NCBI GenBank assembly: GCA_038049695.1
Contig: CP142452.1
Coordinates: 32,848,501 to 32,912,500 of the forward strand
DNA length: 64,000 nt
Reading direction: 5' to 3'
From: Cinnamomum chago
Taxonomy: Eukaryota > Streptophyta > Magnoliopsida > Laurales > Lauraceae
The position numbers and the translations under genes were made by a program. The notes under the pieces were generated by a model. That model did not search any database, was not told the origin of the DNA, and was given only the letters and a program-made list of their open reading frames with translations. Each line of letters opens with the position of its first letter. The first letter of the stretch is position 1. Of the stretch, positions 44,979 to 56,217 are shown in pieces.

Positions 44979-46132
44979 ATGGAAAAATATGACACTATTC
45001 CAATTAAATTCAATGGGAATAATTATATGTCTTGGTCCTTTTCTTTTAAAGAATTTTGTAGAAGGCCAAGGGTTATTTGGTTATCTTGATGGGTCAACAA
45101 CCAAACCTACTATTACAAATGCTACTGACTCTAAGGCCTTAGCCACTTGGTCTAAGGAAAATGCTAAAGTGGTTACTTGGGTGCTTAACTCTATGGATCC
45201 CTCTTTTGCCGTAGCTTTTCAAGCCTATACTCCAGCATTTGATGTGTGGGCTCATCTCAAGAGTCAAGAAGGTCTACCATCAAACCAATAAAGCCCGAAA
45301 GTTTCACTTGGATAGTGAAATTGCTAAATACAGTCAAGGGGATAAACCTGTGCAACAATATTTCAATGGTTTTCTCACTTTATGGACCGAACAGGTCTTT
45401 ATGCTGATTCAAACCGTTTCTTCTGGATTTTTGTTTGAAGCTTTTAAATTACAAGAGGAAACTAACATTAGTCAGTTTCTTATGAATCTAAGACCTGAGT
45501 TTGAATTTGTTCGTTCAGCTCTCATGAATCGAGAGGTCTCTGCCAATCTTGATACTTGCTTCCAAGAAGTCCTTCGAGAAGAACTTCGACTTACCTCATA
45601 GCGTGCCATTCTTGAAGAACCGAAGGCCTTCATTGCACCTCTTCCTGTTGATTCTACTCTTCTGGCAACCCCAAATCAGAAGCCTACTCAATGTTATGAA
45701 TGCAGAGGCTACGGTCATAATGCCAAAAATTGTCGCAAGAAATTGGTTTGCAGATATTGCGAACGCTCTTGTCATCTTATTGTTGACTGCCGTAGCTTAC
45801 AGCAAAGGAATGAGACACAATAGAAAAAGACTTATTCCAATCTGCGAGGACAGAATGTTCCAGCTGCATTTCAAGCTCAAGCACTTTAATCTGATATGGG
45901 AAGTACTTCTTCCAGGGCTGTATCCATGACTCTTGCCCAAATTCAAGAGCTGATTCAAAGCACAGTGACCTCAGCATATGCATCTATGGGCTTTAATGGT
46001 GGTCGGTATCAAACTCATTCTTCTGTAGCATTTCCTGCCTTTCATTCTTCAGCCTCTTTTTCTTCCTTTATCATCCCATCCACATGGTTTTTAGATTCTG
46101 GAGCCTCAAACCACATGATATCTGTAGAATAG
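44979..46132 (+). pseudogene. Copia gag-protease, 5' part (broken by a solo LTR)
   Basis: Starts MEKYDTIPIKFNGNNYMSWSF, matching MDKYDVIPIKFNGNNYMAWSF of the element at 60676. A frameshift near 45045 moves to NFVEGQGLFGYLDGS, another near 45260 to VYHQTNKARKFHLDSEIAKY. A TAG at 45599 replaces the CAG of the relative (LTS*RAIL against LTSQRTIL). Zinc knuckles CYECRGYGHNAKNC and CRYCERSCHLIVDC follow in another frame. Then comes protease STWFLDSGASNHM (intact DSG), where a nested LTR starts at 46133. It continues at 47378. Confidence 0.9.
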
Positions 46133-47377
46133 TGTTGGGAATTTATACTAAAAACATACTTTTATGTATTTGTCTTTGACTAATTCACTTATTAGTATAT
46201 TTTGTTTTCTCATCTAACTGAGATTTTGTATGGGCAAATGGTTGCATTATTAATTATTATGTATGTGTGTGTCTTTTATTCTATAAAGTAGACAAGTTGG
46301 TGTGTAGAGTTCTACTTGTACACGGAAGACTTATTTGTCGGTTCTTATAGAATATAAGTTTTTGTTGACAATCTAGATGGATTTGGACACACCAGCGGTA
46401 CGATTGTAGCATGATGTTTCTGCAGGCTTGTCTTGGCTGTGGGAAACGGTATAGTTTCGACTCATTATGCTAGTACGCTTTGTGTGTATACATGACTGTT
46501 TTTTGGTTTATTGTCTTTATACTGACTATATAAGATGATTAACATCCAAATGGTTAATTTGAGTGCTTGTACTCTTAATCCTGACATAAATAATAGACAC
46601 ATACATTTAGTGTTTGACATTTTGATTTACGAAGGAGTGAGATCTTTTATGGGTCAATAATCTCAGTAAATTGGATGACTACACTGTGTATGGTGCATAT
46701 TAGTTTATTGATGGAATCCACGTCCCGTAATAGGGATTGATGATATCCCCTTGATGAAGCTTTTAAGTTTTGATTATGTCTAACCCTACATGTGGACTGT
46801 GTCCGACATATCAAATAAGTTAAGTATAAGGTCTCAAGGAATTATAAAGATATCGATTAAATATAGATGTCAATAATTATTTAATTGATGGATATCTGAA
46901 ATCTTAACGTGGGGAGATTAATAAGCATTTAATAACAAGAAGTTCGAAATATTATTTTGAGAATAAGGACAGGAGTGCAATTATAATTGTTTACTGAACT
47001 GAATTGCAATTTATGGAACTAGGATTTTAATTTGTGTCGAATTAGGGTATCCTGATTCCATAAGAAGCCTATCCTTATTTCCTTCTTAAGGTCCCTATTG
47101 TAGCCTATAAATATGCGCCATTGCTTTCTAGGTTAAAATAACAAGAGAAATCTGTTTTGGAGAGCAAAGAGAATTCGCAGAAGAGGCCCACACCCTAGTG
47201 TGAGTTCAAGCATAGAGGAATACAATAGAAGATCTTGAGAATTTCGGGTTGCTGTAAGATCGAGATCAAATCAGAGAGGTCTCGTAGGTATGGTTTTTAA
47301 TCATATTCGTCTATAGTTATATCCGCAGTGATCTGTACGCAATATCTGGGGTTCCTGGTGGCTACACTTTTCTTACA
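46133..47377 (+). mobile_element. 1.25-kb solo LTR nested in Copia protease
   Basis: Starts TGTTGGGAATTTATAC and ends CTTTTCTTACA. It contains a CCTATAAATATGCGCC TATA region (about 47105) near its 3' third. It has no coding region or PBS. It interrupts the protease between SVE and the following GKE...NGDQLLIS block, which is contiguous in the related element at 60676. The flanks AATAG (46128-46132) and AAGAG (47377-47381) agree at 4 of 5 bases, a worn target duplication. Probably an Angela/SIRE-like Copia LTR by style. Confidence 0.75.
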
Positions 47378-48307
47378 AGAGCTTTACAGACTGTTACCCT
47401 TTGGAAAAGAAAAAATAGCCATTGCTAATGGAGATCAATTACTCATTTCTAGGGTTGGTAACATCACTTTATCTAGTGCCTTTAGCCCATCCTTTATCCT
47501 TCCCAATGTCTACTTTGTTCCAAAACTATCAGCCAATTTACTTTCTATAGGACAACTTATTGATGATGGATATAGTGTTAATTTTTCTTCCATTGGTTGT
47601 GTTATACAGGGGCGACAAACTTGGAAGGTTATCGCGATAGGGAGTAAACACCGTTGTCTGTTTCTGCTGGACATTGAACATCATTTCTTATTTTGCTTCT
47701 TCTTCTAATAATTTCAATAAAATGTGGACTGTGTGGCATAGACGTCTTGGTCATGTGAACAATATTCATTTATGTTCTTTGTTTAAGATTGGTTGTTTAG
47801 AATCTACTATTGATAATTTAATGATATCCTCTTGACTTAAATCTAAGTGTAAAACATTTTGCTTAAATAAGAGTCATATTTTGCCTCTTCCTATTCTTCG
47901 TTCTTGTGCATTGGCATCATTTGACATTATTCACACTGATGTTTGGGGAATTGCACCTAACTTGAATAGGGCAGGGTTTAAGTACTATGTGACCTTTATT
48001 GGCGATCATTCTCGTTATACTTGGATTTATTTCATGCGTTTTAAATCTGAAGTATTTTCTATTTTCCAAAAGTTTTACAACTTGGACCAAACCCAATTTA
48101 AGAAAGCAATCAAAGTTCCTAGGTCAGACTCGTGGAGCATACATCTCTCATGAATTCTCTGTTTTCCTTTCTGATAAAGGCATTATTCATCGAAAGTCTT
48201 GTTTGCATACTCAACAAAATGGGGTTGCGGAATGAAAGAATAGACACATTTTTGAAACTGTTCGTACACTTCTAATCGAATACTTAGTTCGTCCCCATTT
48301 TTGGTGT
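47378..48307 (+). pseudogene. Copia protease end and integrase (cut by the Tat element)
   Basis: Continues as GKEKIAIANGDQLLISRVGNITL, NVYFVPKLSANLLSIGQLIDDGYSVNFSSIGC. Then come WHRRLGHVNN-like GAG-pre-integrase, SFDIIHTDVWGIAP, FKYYVTFIGDHSRYTWIYF (FID altered to FIG), a shifted second Asp region and HTQQNGVAE. In the last, a TGA at 48233 replaces the arginine codon. It ends at FWC, exactly where the Tat 5' LTR starts. No downstream continuation is found beyond 59629, so the 3' half has been deleted. Confidence 0.9.
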
Positions 48308-48976
48308 TGTGTGGGGTCATTTCATAATTACATATTTGTGTAGGGCCGCTCCCCCATTTGAGGATTATCCCCAGTCTCGGTGTGGGCCAGCTCGGCAGAA
48401 GCGCCAGCTCGGGGAAGTACGAGGCCCATCTCGGTGGCCACGACTGCGGGTGCCCACTTCGGTCTCGGTCTTAGCTTGATCTCGGCCTCCTGTCACTCGG
48501 CCATAAATGCAGCCATAAATGCGCTGCCATGACGGTGGACAGCGAACTGACAAATAGAGTGGGCGCCGGACCTAGATAAGTGGCACGCCTTATCTCAGGG
48601 TCACGTCCATAGGTATAGGGGGATGGTCTGATGGGACGTTCCCTTTTTACCTACCCCCACTCAGGAGAGAAGGTACATACTGATGGGACTCCCATCCAGT
48701 CCAACGGTGACTCTCACGCCTATATAATGCATGGAGGGAAACTACAAGAGGTACGCAACAAGCCTGTCCCCCATACTTCTCCTTCTTCGTTTTCCCTCAG
48801 TTATCAAACTAACTCAGGCATTGGAGTGCCTTTGGCTGCCTACAACCAGGGGCTCTGACTTCTGTTTTCTCTTTCAGATCACTGGAGGCCCGATCCTTTC
48901 CCATAATCATCCCAAGATCACCAAATCGAGAGTTTAATCCTTTTTTAACCAAGTCCGTATTTTTTAGGCACTTACA
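48308..48976 (+). repeat. Tat 5' LTR, 669 bp
   Basis: TGTGTGGGGTCATTTC...AGGCACTTACA, TG...CA ends, followed two bases later by the PBS. Short open frames inside it (for example 48631-48858) also occur in the 3' LTR and are not genes. Confidence 0.9.
48721..48729 (+). promoter_or_regulatory. Tat LTR TATA box
   Basis: CGCCTATATAATGCATGG, with the TATA core at 48721-48726; identical in the 3' LTR at 59526-59533. Confidence 0.6.
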
Positions 48977-48978
48977 GT

Positions 48979-48994
48979 TGGCGCCGTCTGTGGG
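48979..48994 (+). promoter_or_regulatory. Tat primer binding site
   Basis: TGGCGCCGTCTGTGGG, the PBS typical of many plant Tat-type Gypsy elements. The matching tRNA was not checked. Confidence 0.9.
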
Positions 48995-48997
48995 AAC

Positions 48998-50493
48998 ATG
49001 ATCTTAACTAAAGCCAAACCTACAAGAGCCATGCCTCCAAAAACCAGATACGACGGTGAGGGGTCGTCAAAGTCCCGAAGAGCGTCATCCTTTCCTCCGC
49101 CGAAACAACCCCCATTTCCACCGTTTTCCCAACCTCAGCCGCTCCAGTCGGCACTTCCAGAACTGCCCACTGGCGTTCGCTCTGCTCTTCTTCCCCCTCC
49201 GGGACCAACGGAGGTTCCCGCTGTCCTGCAGGGGCTATCGGGGATTCCCCGCTAGAGAAAGTCCGGAGGAAAGTCCGGTCCCGTGTACGCGGAGGGTGTC
49301 GTCCAGTAGGACTCCTCATCCCGACCTGTGATGACACTCCCCTAGCGTGACGACTGCCATGAGGCTCCTCACCCCGTCGATGAACAGCCACCTAGGGGCC
49401 CACAGCAGAACGTCTCCCCATCGGATCTTCGACGGCGAGGCAAAACCCCTGTCAGGGCAAAATCCCATCACTCCCATCATCGCACTCACAATGACGATCA
49501 ATCCTTTCATCGAGCTCGTGAAGAAGAAGATGACCACCTATTTGAAGAGCTTGAGGCCCAGAATCGGGCCCTCCAAGAAAAGAAGAGTTGATCTGTCGCC
49601 TCCAAGAGCAGCTCAAGGCGAATGAAAGGAGGACTCTTGTTCCACCTCCCAGACGGCAGCAGAACCGTCCGGGCAGCCGAGACTTGAGGCAGGTCCTCAA
49701 CGACAGAATAAGAAATCGCTGCGAGGAAGAAGGCTCGAGCGGCAGCCACCTGCCTAGCAACCTTGGGGGATCGCATCGCGGGCCAGAATCCCTGAGGCCA
49801 GAGAACATGACGGGCCTGAGGGAACTGCTCGACCACTACGTCAAGTAAGAGGTCCAGGCTTGGATGGCTGAGATTGGTCTCACCCGAGACCAAACAGAGG
49901 CCTGTGATGCAGAAGACCAGGGCATGTCCCCCTTCTCCCAGGAAATAAAAGACTTCTCTCTTCCCGAGAGATTCAGCGTCCCGAGGTTCGTCTTCTATGA
50001 CGGGACCTCGGACCCGGAAGCGCACCTGCGGCATTTCACTCAGCGGATGTCGGTTTGGGGGGATGTCGGCCACCTGAATTGCAGGGTCTTCTCCTAAAGT
50101 CTAGGCGACCTCCCACTCCGATGGTTCTGCGCGATCCCTTCCGGGTCGGTCACGAGCTGGCGGCAGCTTCGAAGCTCCTTTATTGAGAAGTTCCAGGCGC
50201 ACCGTGTCATCCCGAAGACAGGTGGCAACCTCATGGCGATCCGGATGAAAGACGGTGAGAGTATCACTGCATTCGCCAGGAGATTCTGGACGATATATAG
50301 CCAGATCACGGACGCCAACGACGATGTTGCCATCATGTGCTTCCGGCAGGCCTTACTCCAGGGCAATGAACTCCGAAAAGACCTGGTCCGAACTCTCGTG
50401 ACCACGATGAAGGCGCTGATGGCAAGGGTGAATCAGTATATTGAGCAGGAAGAGGACGAAGCTCGTGGTAGGGAGCGGTTCGGACTCCCGTAA
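48998..50493 (+). pseudogene. Tat gag
   Basis: First ATG at 48998 (MILTKAKPT...), with an in-frame MPPKTRYDGEGSSKSRR at 49031. A proline-rich N-terminus breaks at a TAG near 49252. It is followed in other frames by a charged stretch (EELEAQNRALQEKKRIDRLQEQLK), then FSVPRFVFYDGTSDPEAHLRHF and LPLRWFCAIPSGSVTSWRQL (retrotransposon gag core), and IRMKDGESITAFARRFW. In-frame stops at 49846, 50095 and 50491 interrupt it. Two of these are TAA where Gln would fit. Gag would form the particle; this copy cannot be translated whole. Confidence 0.85.
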
Positions 50494-50517
50494 AAGGGCC
50501 AAACCCCCAGAGAAGAG

Positions 50518-51354
50518 ATGTTCTCCAAACAATGGCCAGACAAGAAGAGGGCCACTACCAGTTCGGCGTCCCTCTCAACCTGCATCTCGGGTAGCAACAA
50601 GAGACCGAAGTTCAAGCTTACCGGGCCGGCCGGAGATCCCTACAGGGCCGTTCATGTTGTCTTCAAGGAGCCCATCTACAGACTCCTCGGCAAAATCAAG
50701 GCAGAACCTTATTTCCAGTGGCCGCAACCAATGAGGGGCGACCCATCTACCCGAGATCGGAGCATGAACTGCTCTTACCACAAGCAGCACGGGCACATGA
50801 CCGAAGATTGCATGGCTCTGAAGTCTCATCTCGAGAAGCTCGTCAGGGACGGGCACCTTCGAGAATACATCAAGGAGGGGGAGAGGATCAACCAGACTCA
50901 GCTGTGCGCCCTAACCAGTGACGACCAGGACAACGACGAGCCAACGAGTATCATCAACGTCATTCACCTGGCCTCCGCTCCCAACGGGGGAAGTACCCAA
51001 GCTCGGTCAGAGGCCAGGAGGGCTGCCCATGGCAAACAAGTGATGTCGGCCGAACTAGAGCCTACACCTAAGAAAGCTAGAAAGGAAAAGCCCAAGATCT
51101 GGTTCTCGGACAAGGACCTAGGAGGGGTCCAACTCCCCCACAATGACGCACTCACCCTCACCTTGCGGCTGAACAATTACACCGTGAAGCGCGTCCTCAT
51201 AGATCCGGGGAGTTCGTCCGAGATCCTCTACTTCAGCTGTTTCAAGCAGCTCGGCCTGACAGAGTCCGACCTGCAGGAAGCCCGCGTCCCTTTAGTAGGC
51301 TTCAGCGCCAAGCCAGTGTATCCAAAGGGAGGATTTCACTTGAAGTCCGAATAG
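50518..51354 (+). pseudogene. Tat gag C-terminus and aspartic protease
   Basis: A 278-residue open stretch. It includes CSYHKQHGHMTEDCMALK, the Cys/His knuckle of Tat Gag (C-H-H-C). Near the end is VKRVLIDPGSSSEILYFSCF, the protease active site, with D-P-G where D-G/S-G is usual. It closes with a TAG at 51352. The next ~240 bp (PYNVIMRR-like) finishes the protease in shifted frames. Protease would cut the polyprotein. Confidence 0.85.
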
Positions 51355-51599
51355 GGGGCGCCACGAAGATGGCCGACTTTATGGTAGTGGACGCACCATC
51401 CCCTTACAACGTAATAATGAGACGAAGTTGACTGCATTCAATGGAGGCAGTACCCTCCACCCTTCACCAGAAGCTTAAGTTTCCCCTAAAGAAGGCCGGA
51501 GGGGCGATCGAGATAGTAACTGTGCGGGGAGATCAGCGGATGGCTAGGCAGTGCCTTACGGCCATAATGCCAGACGAGACGGAGCTACAGTGAGTACAT

Positions 51600-53235
51600 A
51601 TGGCCGAACTCGAGGCTGAACTCGAAGATGTCGGTCGATCAGCAGAGCAGAAGAGCGTAGAAGAACTCACCGAGGTCAGGATCAATTCTGATGACCCCGA
51701 GCGGTATTTTCTGCTGGGAAGCCAGCTTGCCGACAACGAAAGGTCTGAGCTGCTCGACTTCCTACTGCAGAATAAGGACGCCTTCACCTGGACTCCATAC
51801 GAGATGCCCAGGGTCGACCCTGAAGTCATGTGCCACAAGCTAAACGTGGACCCCGGACACAGGCCCATAGTGCAGAAAGCCCGCGAACAGGGGTCCCGCA
51901 GACAGAAGCTGTCATCGAAGAATTAGATAAGCTCCTCGAGGCCGGGGCGATCCGCGAAGTGCATTATCCGAAGTGGCTAGCCAACACTGTGGTGGTCAAG
52001 AAGAAAAGCGGCAAGTGGAGGGTCTGCGTGGACTTCACCGATCTCAATAAAGTTTGCCCCAAGGACAGTTTCCCCCTCCCAAAAATTGACCAGATGATCG
52101 ACGCCACTTCGGGACACAACAGAATGAGCTTCCTCGACGCCTACCGAGGTTACCATCAGATACCCATGCACGGGCCTGATGAGGAGAAAACCGCATTCAT
52201 AACACCTCGAGGCATCTATTGTTACAAGGTGATGCCCTTTGGGTTGAAGAATGCCGGGCCGACGTACCAGAGACTGGTCACAAAGATGTTTCACGCGTAG
52301 CTCGGGAAGACAGTGGAGGTCTACATCGACGACATGGTAGTCAAGTCCAAGAAGTCACAGGACCATTTAGCAGACCTGTGCCAGACGTTCGCCATCCTCA
52401 ACAAGTTTCAGCTTAAACTGAATGCCTCCAAGTGTGCGTTTGGCGTCGGCTCTGGCAAGTTCCTAGGAAGCCTGGTAACAAGGAGAGGGATTGAAGCTAA
52501 TCTAGAGCAGATTTCAGCTATCTAGGCAATCCAGAGCCCGACCTCGGCAAAGCAAGTACAGAGACTAACCGGGATGGCCGCTGCACTGAATCGCTTCATC
52601 AGCCGAGCTTCGGACAAATGTCGCCCCTTCTTTCAGCTCATGAAAAAGAGCTCCAAATTCCAGTGGACCCCTAAGTGTGATCAGGCGCTGGAAAACTCAA
52701 GGAATATCTTTCCTCGCCACCACTATTGTCCACTCCTTCACAAGGTGACCTCCTTTATCTCTACTTGGCAGTCTCGGACCACGCAGTGAGTTCGGTGCTA
52801 GTCAGAAACAACGACAAGCAGCAGCAGCCCATTTACTACACAAGCAAAATCCTGCTAGACGTCGAGGCCAGGTACCTCCCGCTCGAGAAACTTGCGTTGG
52901 CACTCGTCAGTGCCTCTCGCAAACTCTCCCACTATTTCCAAACACATACAGTGGTGGTCGTCACAGAGTACCCGCTCAAGTCCCTTTTTCGAAAGGCCGA
53001 CTTCTCTGGAAGAATCTCCAAGTGGGCCGTCGAACTGGGGCAATTCGATATCCAATATCAACCCAGAACGACGATCAAAGCACAAATTCTGGCAGACTTC
53101 ATCGTCGAATTCACCTCTCCTAATTCGGCACCGACCTCACTCGATACCGAACTGGGGGGCTCCAAGGGCAATGGTGGAGCCGAGACCGAGACCGAGGAAG
53201 ACCGATCTTGGAGACAATTTTTTGAATCAGCCTAG
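51600..53235 (+). pseudogene. Tat reverse transcriptase and first RNase H
   Basis: N-terminal linker ELTEVRINSDDPERYFLLG, then, after a frameshift near 51890, VIEELDKLLEAGAIREVHYPKWLANTVVVKKK, WRVCVDFTDLNKVCPKDSFPLP, SFLDAYRGYHQIPM, TYQRLVTKMF. The catalytic motif [10 protein letters not shown] is intact. RNase H follows (LAVSDHAVSSVLVR, IYYTSKILLDVEARY, LGQFDIQYQPR). Stops at 52298 (TAG, HA*LGK), 52523 (TAG, SAI*AIQ) and 53233 (TAG, ESA*KVF), plus a frameshift near 52740, disable it. From 52726 the frame is continuous with the integrase apart from the 53233 stop. Confidence 0.9.
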
Positions 53236-54954
53236 AAGGTCTTCGTTGACGGATCCTCGACATCCAGGAGGGCTGGCGCTGGCATAGTCCTCCAGTCTCC
53301 AGAGGGCCTAGTCATTGAGCAAGCCCTGACCCTCGACTTTAAAGCCTCTAACAATGAAGCAGAGTATGAAGCACTAATCGCGGGTCTCGGTAGCGCAAGA
53401 ATCCTAGGGGCACGTCGACTAGTAGTCTTTAGCGACTCCCAGTTGGTGACGAACCAGCTGAGCGGAGACTATCAAGCCCGTGACGAAAGGATGGCAGCCT
53501 ACTTAGCCCACACAAAGCAGCTCCTCTCCCAGTTCGAGAAAGCAGAAGTCACGCAAATCGGCAGAGAGTCCAACTGCCACGCAGACGCCATCGCCAACTT
53601 AGCCTCGACCGTGGAGGCAGGGAAAAGAAGGACAGTTAACGTGGAGACGTTGAAAAAACAGAGCATAGAGCTCCTCCCACCTCGGCAAGTCCTGTGCGTC
53701 GGTCTCGGTCCGAGCTGGATGGACCCGATCATAGCGTTCCTCAAAGAAGATAAACTCCCTGAAGACAGGAATGAAGCCCACAAGGTCAGAATGAAAGCAG
53801 CTCATTTTTGGCTGTCCTTAGATGAGAAGCTCTATAGAAAGTCTTTCACGGGACCGTATCTCCAATGCGTTCACCCGAGCAAGGTAGAAGACTTCCTTTT
53901 TGAAATTCGCGAGGGAATCTGCGGAAGCCACATCGGAGGAAGGTCACTGGCGTACAGAGCCATTAGTCAGGGCTACTGGTGGCCCTATATGCAGAAGGAT
54001 GCCCAGCTCTACGCCAGGAAATGTGAAAAATGTCAGAAGTACTCCCACTCCCTGCACCAACCAGCGCAGGACTTGAGTCCTCTCTCCAGCCCATGGCCCT
54101 TCGCTCAATGGGGGTTAGACATCGTGGGACCTCTTCACCGAACTCCAGGAAACAGGAAGTGGCTGATAGTGGCCACTGACTACTTCATCAAATGGATAGA
54201 GGCAGAAGCCCTATCCTCCATCACCGAGCAGGATACGAAGAATTTTGTGTGGAAAAACAGTGTCACGAGGTTTGGGATCCCCCGAGCTTTGGTCTCGGAC
54301 AACGGGACCCAATTCGACTCGAACTTCTTTAAGAGCTTCTGCCAGGGGCTCGGTATCAGGAACTTCTATGCAACCCCGGCCTACCCACAGAGCAACGGGC
54401 AAGTAGAGATCTCAAACAAGGTGGTACTGGACGGACTTAAGAAGAGACTTGACAGAGCTAAGGGCAGATGGGTAGAAGAATTACCAAGTGTCCTTTGGGC
54501 ATACAGGACCACCCCGAGACGATCCACTTCGGCAACTCCTTTCTCTTTAGCCTACGGAATGGAAGCTGTAATCCCTCTCGAGGTCGGCCTCCCGACCTTG
54601 AGGTCGGATCTCTTCGACCAGGGGCAGAATGAAGTAAACCTCGCCAAAGAGCTCGACTTGGCCGAGGAGCGAAGAGAAGCGGCATCCGTGTGCCTGGCCT
54701 CCTACCAGCAACAGCTGTCCAGGGGATACAATCAGAAAGTCAAAGAAAGGAAGTTCTCAATCGGGGAATTGGTCTTGAAGAAAGCACTTCCAGCAGATAA
54801 AAATCCCAACGAAGGCAAGCTCGCACCGAACTGGCTCGGACCTTTTAAGGTGGTCTCGGTGTCCGGAAGGTCGGCTTACAAACTCGAGAGCATGGATGGC
54901 AAAGAATTGCCACGACCATGGAATACCGCGCACCTCAAGAAATACTACTTCTAA
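53236..54954 (+). CDS. Tat archaeal-type RNase H and integrase
   Basis: An open frame of about 570 codons downstream of a single TAG; the first Met in frame is at 53443. The second RNase H has all four acidic sites: [24 protein letters not shown] and [10 protein letters not shown]. Integrase follows: an HHCC finger ([14 protein letters not shown]...CEKCQKYS), core residues in [17 protein letters not shown] and SNGQVEIS, then a GPF...-type C-terminal domain ending AHLKKYYF. The extra aRNH is diagnostic for the Tat lineage. As it stands it is a fragment of Pol without its own start, so expression would need read-through. The stop is at 54952-54954. Confidence 0.9.
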   Translation, partial: KVFVDGSSTSRRAGAGIVLQSPEGLVIEQALTLDFKASNNEAEYEALIAGLGSARILGARRLVVFSDSQLVTNQLSGDYQARDERMAAYLAHTKQLLSQFEKAEVTQIGRESNCHADAIANLASTVEAGKRRTVNVETLKKQSIELLPPRQVLCVGLGPSWMDPIIAFLKEDKLPEDRNEAHKVRMKAAHFWLSLDEKLYRKSFTGPYLQCVHPSKVEDFLFEIREGICGSHIGGRSLAYRAISQGYWWPYMQKDAQLYARKCEKCQKYSHSLHQPAQDLSPLSSPWPFAQWGLDIVGPLHRTPGNRKWLIVATDYFIKWIEAEALSSITEQDTKNFVWKNSVTRFGIPRALVSDNGTQFDSNFFKSFCQGLGIRNFYATPAYPQSNGQVEISNKVVLDGLKKRLDRAKGRWVEELPSVLWAYRTTPRRSTSATPFSLAYGMEAVIPLEVGLPTLRSDLFDQGQNEVNLAKELDLAEERREAASVCLASYQQQLSRGYNQKVKERKFSIGELVLKKALPADKNPNEGKLAPNWLGPFKVVSVSGRSAYKLESMDGKELPRPWNTAHLKKYYF

Positions 54955-55028
54955 ATATACTTAAATGATAAATCAATGAAAGAGAGATCTTATGGAAGAA
55001 GCGTGCCTTGTATTTTTCAAATTGTGAA
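54955..55028 (+). other. Spacer after Tat pol
   Basis: Short AT-rich link between the pol stop and the tandem array. Confidence 0.5.
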
Positions 55029-55568
55029 CCAAGGCTTCGGCCCTCGTACCAGCCTCCTTCAGTTCGGTCATAGGGCCAACTCCCAAGGCTCCGGTCCTTG
55101 CACCAGCTTCCCTGAGTTCGGTCATAGGGCCAACTCCCAAGGCTCCGGTCCTCGCACCAGCTTCCCTGAGTTCGGTCATAGGGCCAACTCCCAAGGCTCC
55201 GGTCCTCGCACCAGCCTCCCTGAGTTCGGTCATAGGGCCAACTCCCAAGGCTCCGGTCTTCGCATCAGCTTCCCTGAGTTCGGTCATAGGGCCAACTCCC
55301 AAGGCTCCGGTCCTCGCACCAGCCTCCCTGAGTTCGGTCATAGGGCCAGCTCCCAAGGCTCCGGTCCTCGCACCAGCCTCCTTGAGTTCGGTCATAGGAT
55401 CAGCTCCCAAGGCTCCGGTCCTCGCACCAGCCTCCCTGAGTTCGGTCATAGGGCCAACTCCAAAGGCTCCGGTCCTCACACCAGCCTCCTTGAGTTCGGT
55501 CATAGGACCAGCTCCCAAGGCTCCGGTCCCCACACCAGCCTCCTTGGGTTTTGACATTGGACCAACCT
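55029..55568. repeat. Ten-copy 54-bp tandem array, open on both strands
   Basis: Ten units of 54 bp starting CCAAGGCTCCGGTCC, with GAGTTCGGTCATAGGGCC inside, about 85-98% alike. 54 is 18 codons, so the frame is kept: + strand units read QGSGPRTSLPEFGHRANS, minus strand units read AGARTGALGVGPMTELRE. Each strand has a frame of about 190 codons through the whole array (54976-55554 on +, 55557-54973 on minus). It lies between pol and the antisense gene. Array expansion in the 3' region of Tat elements is known and can seed satellites. Translation is unproven. Confidence 0.9.
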
Positions 55569-56217
55569 CCTTGGAACAGGAACGAAATCGGCTGCTTTAT
55601 TTCACTCTCAAGTTACGAAATTCAGTTTGCCTTTTAGCTCGGCCAAACCTCCCGAGCCCTCCAGCAACAAAGCCGCACCTCGGGGTGTGAGTCCAAGCTA
55701 ACTACAAGGTCTTTTAATAAGGCGTTTCCCTCGGAAGCGTGTTGTTAAAACCCTAGCCTTAGGGCCAGATGTTCACTGACCTCATCCATTTGAAAGTTTG
55801 GGGAGTTGGCCAAGAGACAAGGGGCCTTCTCAAGTCCCAATCTTTTGGATTCACCGATCTTAGCCAGGAGTCGTTGAGCCCCGGAACCCACCGATCTCAG
55901 CCACTTGAAGGTTCATCGTTTTCCTTCGATCTCTTGGATTAGAAGATTGAATGTACACACGCCGTTGTGTATAGCCATGAGTCATTGAGCCCCGGAACCC
56001 ACCGATCTCAGCCACTTGAAGGTTCGAAAAAATTGGTCGAAACATGGGGCTTCAATTTTGTTCAGAATTAAAAGAGCATTCACACACTACGGCCAGAAGA
56101 AAGAAATGAAGAGACAGCTGGAGGATTGAAAGAAAATTGTATTGTCATTAATAAGAGAAGGCGATTACAAAGTACTGTACATTAGGAAAAAGAGAAAAAT
56201 ACAGACATATTATTACA
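55569..56217. repeat. Tat 3' region with a 111-bp-spaced duplication
   Basis: Non-coding. A 47-bp block (GAGTCGTTGAGCCCCGGAAC...) at 55868-55914 recurs at 55979-56025 with one change; similarity extends a few bases left (TAGCCA). No gene was recognised here. Confidence 0.7.

Noticed and set aside
48365-48858. Open frames in the Tat 5' LTR
   Set aside because: Same frames recur in the 3' LTR and lie over promoter sequence; no protein family resemblance.
54973-55557. A 194-aa minus-strand protein as a certain gene
   Set aside because: The frame is open because a stop-free 54-bp unit is repeated; the other strand is equally open. Reported as a finding, not a CDS.
55029-55568. Possible CRISPR-like array
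   Set aside because: The 54-bp units follow each other directly with no unique spacers; it is an in-frame tandem repeat in a plant retrotransposon.
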